Origin: Alligator mississippiensis
Taxonomy: Eukaryota > Chordata > Crocodylia > Alligatoridae
DNA length: 64,000 nucleotides
Direction: 5' to 3'
Assembly: GCF_030867095.1 (NCBI RefSeq)
Contig: NC_081833.1
Coordinates: forward strand, 76,079,395-76,143,394
A program made the position numbers and the translations under genes. Position 1 is the stretch's first letter; every line of letters begins with the position of its first letter. This document shows, piece by piece, positions 15,599 through 24,500 of this stretch. Under the pieces are notes generated by a model. It was given only the letters and a program-made list of their open reading frames with translations. It searched no databases and was not told the origin of the DNA.

Positions 15599-18500
15599 TC
15601 ACTCGTCCTGGGGCCGCTCCACGGTCAGGAAGGTGTCGGCCTCGCCAGCCTGCAGCTCCGAGTCGCTGAGGTGCTTCTTGTCCCGGCCCTGCTCCGCCTT
15701 GCTGCGCGTCCAGGACGGGGAGCGCAGGTACCCGGCCCGCGGGAGCGTGTGCGGCTGCAGTCCTGCAGGAGACACCCGTGTCGGTGCCTGCCAGCCCCTG
15801 CCCCGAGATGCCCTGGCAGCGGGGCCAGCGCACACCCCTGTGTGCAGAGTGCTGCTGCCTGCCCGGATGGGAGCCCAGCTTTGCCAGGGTCTGGACTGCG
15901 GCCCCCAGCAAAGGGATGGGGCAGGGGTGGCCCCTTGGCTCCTGCGGCACAGGGAGTGCTTTCCCCTTGCTTCTGTCCTGGCTCTGGCCCCTTGGGCATT
16001 GCCCAGAGGAAGCTGCTTTCCCTCCCACCGCAGCCCCAGTGCCCAGCCAGGTCCAGCTGGCCTGGAATTAGTGCCAGAAGGGACAGGTGAGCTCAACCCC
16101 CTGGCCTACCTGGTGCCAGGCCCACAGTCCCCGAGCATGGGAACTGAGCCCCGCTGCATCTGCCCCCAGGGCTCCAGCTGATGCCAGACCCTGGCTGCAG
16201 GGGCCAGGCCAGGAGGCCCTGTGCATGGGGAGCAGCCAGCCAGGGCAGGGTGTGGGGCCGGGCACCAGGGCACAGCACCCCCATGCACCCCTGTGCCATG
16301 GGGTCTCCACGGGGAAGCGCTGGCAGAGACGCTGCTGCAGTGGCCCTGTGCGTTCTGCAGGCGAAGGGGCTGCCCCCTCCAGCTGGGAAGTGTAAGCAGG
16401 GACATGTGGCCAGATGCATGGGCATGCGTGTGTGCAGGTGTGTTCATATATAAGTGTGCATGCATGTCTGAGTGTGTGCGCTAACATGCACGTGTGCATG
16501 TGTGTGCATGTGCCTGCATACATGTGTGCATGCATGCATGTGCATGTAAGTGCAGTCACTTGCGTGGATGTCTGAGCGGGTGCATGTAAGAGTCTTGTCT
16601 GTATGAGTGGACGTGCACTCGTGTGTGTGTGTGTGTGTGTACACATGTGCGGTCAGCCCCACTCCCAGCCCAGGCACGCTCACCACCAGGGGACTCGGCG
16701 ACGTTCTCGTCGTCGGAGTCGGCAAAGACCTCAGCGAGCTCCTGGTCTGACATGTCCGTCAGCTCGGTCAGGTCCAGCAGGTCGAAGTGCACCTCCAGCG
16801 AGGACACGCTGCTCAGCGGCTCTGCGAAGGGTGCCCGGCTCAGATACAGGGCCAGCGTGACCCCCAGCACCCCCCACCCAGGCTCCCACAGCTGGGGGCC
16901 GGCACCAGGGCATGCAGGAGCCCCTCTTCCTTTTGGGCGGGGAGGGGCCTGACCGGGGCGTCTCATACTCACGTCTCCTCTCAGCCACCTGCAGCAGGCC
17001 CGAGCTGGGGATGGGGATGCCACCCTGCTCCTCGGCCGGGAGTTCCTCGCCTGGCCCAGGGGCTGGCACAGGCACCGGGATGGGGACGGCGGCCACTCGC
17101 TCTGGGGCTGGAGCCTCCCTAACAAGTTCTGCAAGAGCAAGCCCTGCTGCGTTAAAGCTGAGGCTGCGTCCGGGGGGCTACGTGGCAGGACCTCCTTGTC
17201 CGTCAAGCCCTGGTAGCAGCAGAGCCGGACTCCCCCTGGCTCCTCTGCCCAGGGCTGACCCAGCCCTGCTGAGAAGAGCCCTGAGCTCTGGGCAGGGGGC
17301 CTGGGGGAGCTCCCAGCAGCTGCCCCTGCTCCGCTCCAGCCCCAGCGCTTGGAGCAGCTGCCCCCTCCCCATGACAGCTTCTACCCTGGCCCCTTGTCAC
17401 CCGCAGCGCCCTCCGTGAAAGCCAGGGATGCTCCAGGGCGAGGGTCCTGGTCACAGCTGCCGGCAGTGGGGCCGAGGCAGGCAGGGACCGTCTGTCTGCA
17501 CCGGGGGCTGGGACTGGTGGGGCTCTGTAGCAGGCGGGGGAGCGAGCCCCCAGGCTGAGAGCAGCAGTGTCACCGAGGGACCCCTGGGGCAGGCCCAGGT
17601 GTGGCAGACAGGCCGGTGGGGGGATGCAGACGGGTACCAGGGCCCAGTGCTCATGGTGGGGACCCTGAGGCCACCGTGCCAGCCGCCAGCCATCCCCGCT
17701 GCTGGGCCTTTGTCCCCGCAGACAAAAGCGGAGCCTGTGCTGGGAGGCCGGGGACAAGGGGCGGCTTGTCTACGAGCATGGGAGATCGGGGGGCGCTGGG
17801 GCCAAGCCGGCTACGGCGTTGATGCTGCCCCCCACTCCCAGCCCCGCACACGGCTGCATGGGGCAGGGGGTCTCGCCGTGTGGCCGCAAAGGGGTGTGTG
17901 CAGTTGTGCACAGCCGGCGTGGCTCGGGAGGGGGAGGGGAGCGGAATATTTTTAGCAGCCCAGACGATGAATAATTCACAGCCCGGCTGCCGTTGCGGGC
18001 AGCTCCACGCGCAGCCGCCGGCGGCAGCGCAGACCCAACACCGGGGGCGGTTGGGTGCTCCCTGGCAGCGTGGCCTGGCCCGCGGGCCGCGGCCCTTGGC
18101 TCTCCAGGGGCATGCAGGGGAGCCAGTCCCGCCAGGTGCCAGCCTGGGCCTCTCCAGCACTGGCACCGTCGGGGTCTCAAGGGTCCAGCATCCTGGGCAC
18201 GGACAAGGGCTGTAAGGCTGGGTTGTTACAGCTCCCTAAGGCATCTTTCAGCGTTCACGGTTTTATTCATGGGAAATCCTGATCCAGTTCTGGCTGCCGG
18301 CGCCTGGGAGCTTGGGGTCGGGGCCAGGCCGGCGCCAACACTGGACTCCTCATGTTTCTTTAACTCAAACACCTGAGCCGGAGAAAAACTGTCCGGGCAG
18401 CAAGCTCCCCACCTCTCCCGCGGGGGCCGCCCGATCCCTCCTGCTCTGCCACAGCCCCTGGCACCCCTGGGTGAGACGGGCTGGGCTGGGTCAGGCTCAT

Positions 18501-19797
18501 GCCCACCAAGGCAACCTTTCAGGCCTTCCCTGACCATCTGCTCGCATGCTCTGTCCTGTTCTCTCGGGGCAGGACAGCAGTCCCCCAGGAGCAGCTGCCG
18601 GCCTGAGTGTGCCAGGAGGGCGATGGGGCACATGGGCAGGCCAGGAAATCCCGCTAGAGGCAAGGGGGAGCCTGGGGCAGGCACAGTGCAGTGGGTGCAG
18701 GGCAAGGAGAGGATTGACCCCCTCACTGGTGGCAGGGGGTCAAGTCTGGCTCCTGCTGGCTGGGATGCAGCCCCCTCCCCAGTCACTGGCTCAGAGCTCC
18801 TGGCAGGGGTGGGAGATGCGGACTTGGGGAGCAGACCTGGGAGCAAACGCTGCTGTGAGAGCCACAGCCATGGGGCCCCCTTCCCGCCGCCCGCTGTGCC
18901 CCAGCCCCTTGTGGCACAGTGTCCCCTGCTCTCCTGCCCCGGCCGGAGGAGCGGGGCGGGGATCTCTGCTGTCTCCTCTTTGCTGACTCACGTTCACCTG
19001 CAGTCGAGGGCAGAGGAGGGACCTGCGGTGGGACCGGACCGCCCGCCCCGCTGCCCACGCCCTTGCCTGGCTCTGCTGGGCCCCACTCCCCTACAGCCCC
19101 TCCTTGGCACCACGGCACGCCTGGGGGCCCCAACCCAGCAACACGCCCCTGCACCAGTGCAAGCAGCCTCCGGCCCAGGATGCGCCCCCCCCCCCCCACA
19201 CACACAGCAGGGGGGCACCTGCCCACAGCACCCACCCCTGCCCTGCCCACAGGCACCCCCACCATGATGCCCCACACTGCCCCAGCTTGTAACCCACAGC
19301 CCGGGGGGACACCCTCCCCCCAGCATGCCCGCCTGCCTGCACACACCCCCCAGGGTGTTCTGCTCACACACCCACCACCAGGATACCCCCTGCTCACACA
19401 CACCTCTGCACCCCTGTGTAACACCCCCCTCCACACACGTATCTGCACCCCTGTGCAACACACACACACACACACACACCAGGACAGTGCAACGCCACGT
19501 CCACACCCCACACGCATGCACGCAGAAGACCACACACACACGTCCACACCCCCTCGGGTGCCCCCTGATCACACCCCCCCGCACGCCCCCTGCCCCCGGA
19601 TCCCCCTCTACACCCCGCACACCCAGCCAGCCCCTGGGACACCTCCGCACCCCGCCCCCGGCCGCCCCCCATACACGGGCCGGGCGCGGTGCGGTGCGGT
19701 GCGGTGCGGTGCGGGCAGCCCGGGGACGCCGCAACTTTCCTTGCTGGGGGGCGGCCCCGCACTCACCTGGGGGAGCGGCCCCGCCGCGCGGCTCCAT
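15599..19797 (-). CDS. DBNDD1: DBNDD1, dysbindin domain-containing protein 1
   Basis: There are four coding exons on the minus strand: 19797-19767 ([13 protein letters not shown]), 17128-16973, 16821-16684 and 15762-15599 (stop TGA). Junction phases agree and give 162 residues; human DBNDD1 is about 158. The third exon holds the dysbindin-family core ([16 protein letters not shown], then [17 protein letters not shown]). The last exon gives [14 protein letters not shown] and ends [11 protein letters not shown], as in human. The second exon carries a Pro/Val-rich stretch and GLLQVAERR. The family is acidic, has no enzyme motif and no membrane segment, and its role is poorly known. It lies head-to-head with GAS8, as in human. 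The start is chosen because the short first exon sits in a CpG island with a good donor and restores the conserved frame. Confidence 0.95.
16425..16645. repeat. Alternating purine-pyrimidine TG/CATG tract
   Basis: A long run of GT, GCATGCAT and GTGCATGT units ends in a pure (GT)n near 16620-16641. It lies in the last intron of DBNDD1. Such sequence can adopt Z-DNA and is likely length-variable. Confidence 0.85.
19180..19680. repeat. C/A-rich, G-poor strand-biased tract with (CA)n
   Basis: The plus strand is dominated by C and A over about 500 bases, with CCCCCCCCCC near 19188 and (CA)n near 19462-19480. Many CACACCCC-type words recur. The minus strand, the DBNDD1 sense strand, is therefore very G-rich. 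Confidence 0.7.
19686..19710. repeat. (GCGGT)5 pentanucleotide repeat
   Basis: Five exact GCGGT copies lie in the CpG island just beyond the DBNDD1 first coding exon on its intron side. Confidence 0.9.
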
Positions 19798-19960
19798 GCG
19801 GCCGGGTGCGGGACCGGGCTGCGCTCCGCGCTCAGCAGCCCGCAGCGGCCCGCCCCGCCCCGCCCGGCCGGGGCCCCGGAGCGCGCAGCCCCGCATCGCC
19901 CGGCCAGCCCCGCCTCGCCAATGGGGGGGGTGCGGGCGGGCGGGGCGCGGGGCGGGCTGT
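19767..19960 (-). promoter_or_regulatory. DBNDD1 CpG-island promoter and 5' UTR region
   Basis: Dense CpG and GC boxes (GGGGCGGG types on either strand) surround and precede the DBNDD1 start at 19797 on the minus strand. No TATA box is seen. The exact start of transcription cannot be told. Confidence 0.55.
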
Positions 19961-19984
19961 GGGGAGGAGACAGGCGCCCGCCCC

Positions 19985-20100
19985 CCGCCCCGCATGCATG
20001 CCTCCTGCCCCCCCGCATGCATGTACCCCGCCCACCCCGCATGCATGCACCCTGCCCCCCGCCCCGCAAGCATACACCCCGGCCCCGCATGCATGCACCC
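19985..20100. repeat. Short tandem repeat with GCATGCAT core
   Basis: About five imperfect copies of a 20-27 base unit are seen, each with CCCCGCATGCATG or a close variant (one copy reads GCAAGCATACA). The core GCATGCATGC is palindromic. It lies in the DBNDD1-GAS8 head-to-head interval. Confidence 0.8.
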
Positions 20101-20409
20101 CCGGGCACCGGTGCGGGCTGGGGGTTCCCTGCAAACAAAGCCGGCAGCCCAGCCAGACCCGGCGCGGGTGGTCCTAAGCCGGCCCCGCGCCCCCAGCCTC
20201 CTCGGGAGCCCGGGGTCCTCGGCGGGGTGGTGGGGGGAGGTAGGCCACCTGCTCCCCTCCCTTCCCCAGAGGCCCGATCCCCGGAGAGAAGGGCTCTGCC
20301 CGGCCGTGCTGGCACCAGGCAGTGAAGGGGTTAAGCCCCCCCTTGGGGTGCGGTCTCCAGGCCAAGGTCAAGGTGCTGGAGGATGGAGGCTGCAGGTGCT
20401 CCAGATGCA

Positions 20410-20439
20410 GGTGCCATGACAACAGGGCGCCATGGAAAC
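20410..20439. promoter_or_regulatory. Two near-complete RFX X-box-like motifs
   Basis: GGTGCCATGACAAC (20410-20423) and GGCGCCATGGAAAC (20426-20439) each fit the RFX consensus RYYNYY-N2-RRNRAC with one mismatch. They lie side by side about 1.1 kb upstream of the GAS8 ATG. RFX factors are known to drive motile-cilia genes. Use at this site is inference. Confidence 0.5.
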
Positions 20440-21184
20440 GCCCAGCTCCCAGGGGACCCCAGCTCGGCGCTGCAGCTGCCAGGCTGCTCCCCAGCCATGC
20501 CAGGGCAGGAGTCCCTGGGAGCCTGCTTGCACCTGCCTGTGCGGGGCTCGGGGCCCAGATGGGGCGCCTTCTCAGGGGCCGGGGGCATGGCACACGGGGG
20601 CAGCACCGGGCAAAGGGGCATTTGCTGCTGACTGCAGCATGGGCATCAGGGCACTGCCGTGCTGCATCCGGGTGTGCAGCCCAGATGTGGGCTGTGGTTA
20701 CCCTGAGCTCGGTGCTGGGCCCTGCAGGGCGTGAGACCAGCGCTCCTCTAGCAACCAGTCTGCATTTGTGCCCGCTGCCCTGGTGCGGAGCAGGCTGCGG
20801 GAGTCCAGCCGCCCCGCCAGCCCTGGGGCAGCGTCCCAAAGCCCATGCAACGCTGTCAGGGCAGCCTGGGCCGCCTCGCACAGGGCAGGAGGGCAGCCTA
20901 GGGCCCTGCATCGCAGGCGAAGCACGGGCTCCAGGGCCCCTGGATGTTACTGACTGGGCCCTTGCCCACCCCGCAGAGCTCCAGGCTGCTCCTTGCCCCT
21001 AGGGCCCTGACTGCCATCGCGGTGCAAGTGTCGGGCCTCTGGCAGGGCCTCAGCAGCGCCGGGGAGAGGCTGCAAGCTGAGCCCGGCCTGCGCTCCGCTC
21101 CGCTCCGCTCCTGGGGCTACGGGCAGCCTGATCCGGCCCAGGCGGCTCCTGCTGCTCCCTGCTCGGCTGCCCCGGCTGCCCTCT

Positions 21185-21385
21185 GCCCCCAGCTCCGTGC
21201 CCAGCGTCCTCTCTGCCCCGTGCTGGGGAGCCCAGCCAGCCACGTCCCTGCACCCCCAGCTCCCTCGGGCCTGTGTCCTGAGCTGGGGGGCCCATCCAGC
21301 CACACCCCTGCACCCTTACACCCCTACGGCCCGTGCCCCGTGCCAGGGGGCCCCATCCAGCCACATCCCTGCACCCCGAGACCTG
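21185..21385. repeat. Tandem repeat, about 60-base unit, three copies
   Basis: The phrase CCAGCCACxxxCCTGCACCC recurs with its variable part starting at 21241, 21301 and 21362, a period of 60-61 bases. The copies also share CTGGGGGGCCC-like and CCCGTGC-like pieces. It lies upstream of the GAS8 promoter. Confidence 0.75.
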
Positions 21386-21430
21386 GGGCGCTGCCCGGGC
21401 TCGGGCGGCGGGGCGGGGCGCGGGCGGCTG

Positions 21431-21491
21431 GTTGCTAGGGCGGTTGCCAGGCCCCGGCGGCGGTTGCCAGGGCCGCGCGCGGGTTGCTAGG
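21431..21491 (+). promoter_or_regulatory. GAS8 proximal promoter with four RFX half-sites
   Basis: Four same-strand GTTGCYAGG half-sites occur at 21431-21439, 21443-21451, 21463-21471 and 21483-21491. A weaker fifth (GTTGTCGGG) lies near 21527. They end 63 bases before the GAS8 ATG, in a CpG island without a TATA box. The word is half of the palindromic X-box. Ciliary genes commonly carry RFX sites close to their start. Confidence 0.6.
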
Positions 21492-21553
21492 GGCCCGCGG
21501 CTCTCTCTCGCGAGGCCGCCGCGGCGGTTGTCGGGACCGGGGGGGCCGCAGCT

Positions 21554-24500
21554 ATGGTAGGGCCCGGCCCGGCCCGGCCGGCGGGCATGCAGCTCCGGGG
21601 CGCGGGCAGCCTGGCTGCAGGGGCCCCGGGGGCGGCTGAGTGTAGGGGGCTCCCGGCTGCGGGGAGCCTGCTGGGAGCGGGGGGCCTGGGTGCAGGCTGC
21701 GGGGCTTCTGGGGGGGCTCCCGGGTGCAGGCTGGTTGCAGGGGGCCTGGGTGCAGGGGAGGGGGGGCTCCTAGCTGGAGGTAGGAGGGCTTCTGGGGGAG
21801 GGGGCTTCCAGGTGCAAGCAGGGGGGTCTCCTGGGTGCAACAGGGCTGGGTGCAAGCTGGGGGTGGGGGGTTTCTGCGGGGCCTCCCGAATGCAAGCTGG
21901 GGGGTCTCCTGGGTGCAATCTGGGGGGCCCCTGGGTGCAAGCTGGGGGTGGGGGGTTTCTGCGGGGCCTCCCAGGTGCAAGCTGGGGGGTCTCCTGGGTG
22001 CAACGGGGCTGGGTACAAGCTGGGGGTGGGGAGTTTCTGCGGGGCCTCCCGAGTGCAAGCTGGGGGGGTCTCCTGGGTGCAACAGGGCTGGGTGCAAGCT
22101 GGGGGTGGGGGGTTTCTGCGGGGCCTCCCGAGTGCAAGCTGGGGGGTCTCCTAGGTGCAATCTGGGGGGCCCCTGGGTGCAAGCTGGGGGTGGGGGGTTT
22201 CTGCGGGGCCTCCCAGGTGCAAGCTGGGGGGTCTCCTGGGTGCAACGGGGCTGGGTGCAAGCTGGGGGTGGGGGGTTTCTGCGGGGCCTCCCGAGTGCAA
22301 GCTGGGGGGCCCCTGGGTGCTGGGTCAGGCTCGTCCCTGTCCCCAGGGCTGTGTGCTGGGCACAGCTCCAATACAACGGGGCTGCAGCTGCAGCAACATC
22401 CCCCCCAACCCTAACCCTAATACCCGCTGGCCCCTGGGACCGCGCAGGGCGGGGAGAGGCAGTCGGGGCCCCTCAGCTCTGCCCAGCAAAGGACCCCCGG
22501 CAGGGAGACACCCGCCGACATCTGCAGTCAGGACCCACCCCCCATCTACCGACTCGCAGAGACTTGAGCGCTGCTGCCTCCCCCGTGCACGCGGCTCAGC
22601 CCTGCGCGTTGTTCCCAGGCGCCCAAAAAGAAAGGCGGCAAGAAGGGCAAGGGGGGGAAGGCGGCGGCCGTGGTGGACGGCATGGCGCCCGAGGACATGA
22701 GCAAGGAGCAGGTGAGCTCCCTCCCCGCGTGCCCCGGGCCAGCCGGCAGCAAAGGGTGCTGACGAGCCTGGATACCGCTGCCCCCCCTGATGCCTCTTCC
22801 TGCCTGGGCCCCGCAGCTGGAGGAGCACATTGTGCGGCTGCGGGAGGAGCTGGACCGCGAGCGCGAGGAGCGCAACTACTTCCAGCTGGAGCGCGACAAG
22901 ATCCACACCTTCTGGGACATCACGCGGCGGCAGCTGGATGAGAAGAAGGCCGAGCTGCGCAACAAGGACCGCGAGATGGAGGAGGCCGAGGAGCGGCACC
23001 AGGTGGAGATCAAGGTGAGTGGGACCTGGGGTGGGTGTTAGGGCTGCAGCGCCCGCTTGACTTGGGCATGTCCCCAGGTGCCCCCTGCTCCCAGCCTGTC
23101 CGGGGACTGACCCACCCGCCGCCCCCAGGTGTACAAGCAGAAGGTGAAGCACCTGCTGTACGAGCACCAGAACAACCTGACGGAGCTGCGGACCGAGGGC
23201 ACTGTGTCCATGAAGCTGGCGCAGAAGGACCACCGGGCCCAGGAGCTGGAGCTGCGCCGGGACATGCGCTCCCTGAAGGTGGAGCTGAAGGAGCAGGAGC
23301 TGGCCAACGAGGTGGTGGTGAAAGGCCTGCGCATGGTATGTGGTGCCTAGCGGGGTGGGGAGAGGCCGAGCTCTGGGCTGCACGGTGTGGGGTGGATACC
23401 AGGATACCAACGATTAGCCCAGCCAAGGCTTTGTCTACCCAGCTCTTATAAACCTCCAAGGATGGAGAGTCCATCACCTCTCTGGGTACCCCGTTCCAGT
23501 GTTTTACTACCCTCCTAGTGAGAGTTTCCCTTAATATCCAACCTCAACTTCCCTTGCTGCAGCTGGAGCCCATTGCTCCTTGTCCTGTATCTGCCCCCAC
23601 TGAGACCAGCCCAGCTCTGTCCTCTTTGCAGCCCCCCTGCAGGGAGGTGAAGGCTGCTATGAAGTCTTCCCTCCGTCTTCTCTTCTCCAGACTAAATCAG
23701 CCCAGTTCCCTCAGCCTCTCCTCACCAGTCCTGTCCCCCAGCCCCACAGCTATTTTCATTGCCCTCCACTGAACCCTCTCCAATTTGTCCACATCCTTTC
23801 TGTAGTGGGGGGCCCAAAACTGGCCCCTTCTTCATTCTGGGGCAGATGCGGTGGGTTTACCACTGCAGAGTCAGGTTCCAGGAACAGGCTGATGCATCAG
23901 CAGCCCCCTGTGCCAGCTCATGCAGCATGGGGAATCCAGCCCTTGCCACTGATGCTGAGGGGTGTAGAGGCAGCTGGCACGACCAGGGCCTGGCAGGTCC
24001 CATGCTCGCAGTCCCAGGGCTGCTCTGGGATGCAGGTGCACTGAGGCTGAACTGTTGAGGCCATGCCAGGCGAGAGCTGGAGACCTCCAGTCCCTGGTGG
24101 AAAGCAATAGGGCTGTGCAGCATCTAAGGAGGGAGCATCGGGCGTGGGGGACAGGGGGCATTGGGCAGGCACTGGGTGCCATGTATCCCAGGCACCCGCA
24201 AATGGTGCCTCCAGGGGAGGAGGGTGTGGGGGCTGCCTGGGGCAGCCAAGCTCCCTCTGTGCCCAGGGGCCTGATCTGACGTGCCACCTGCCCCCGGCAG
24301 AAGCAGGAGGAAGAGATCACACGCCTGCGCTGTGACTTCGAGAGACAAGTGAAAGGTCAGGCGGGCACAGCCCGTGCCCCTCACACTCGGCGCACAGCCC
24401 CTGGCTGGCTGCAGGCCCTTCCCCTCCCTCCCCTCCCTCCCAGCTGTAGGGCTGAGACCTGCTTGGTGCTGCCTCCCTGCCAGGAGCAGCTGGAGGGTGG

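Larger units (their letters stand above)
17129..19766 (-). other. DBNDD1 intron 1
   Basis: No further coding exon is supported. A short AT-rich island near 17945-17980 (GGAATATTTTTAGC, GATGAATAATTCAC) stands out from the GC-rich surroundings and could be a conserved element, but I cannot test that. The 5' end of the intron, near the first exon, is the strongly strand-biased tract at 19180-19680. Confidence 0.5.

Noticed and set aside
18919-20419. Open frames of 364-468 residues on the plus strand and 366 residues on the minus strand
   Set aside because: They arise from low-complexity C/A-rich DNA and the DBNDD1 CpG island. Composition is extreme Pro/His/Thr, and the block overlaps the true DBNDD1 first exon.
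21487-22376. Two open frames of 274-294 residues on the minus strand, rich in Pro and repeated
   Set aside because: They are read-through of the GAS8 intron 1 minisatellite. The repeat unit lacks stops in these frames, and no start context, splice pattern or domain supports a gene.
22405-22426. CCCTAACCCTAA words that look like telomere repeat
   Set aside because: Only about two units occur, inside GAS8 intron 1. That is too few to call an interstitial telomere.
22325-23410. A 361-residue open frame on the minus strand
   Set aside because: It is antisense to GAS8 exons 2-4 and crosses their introns.
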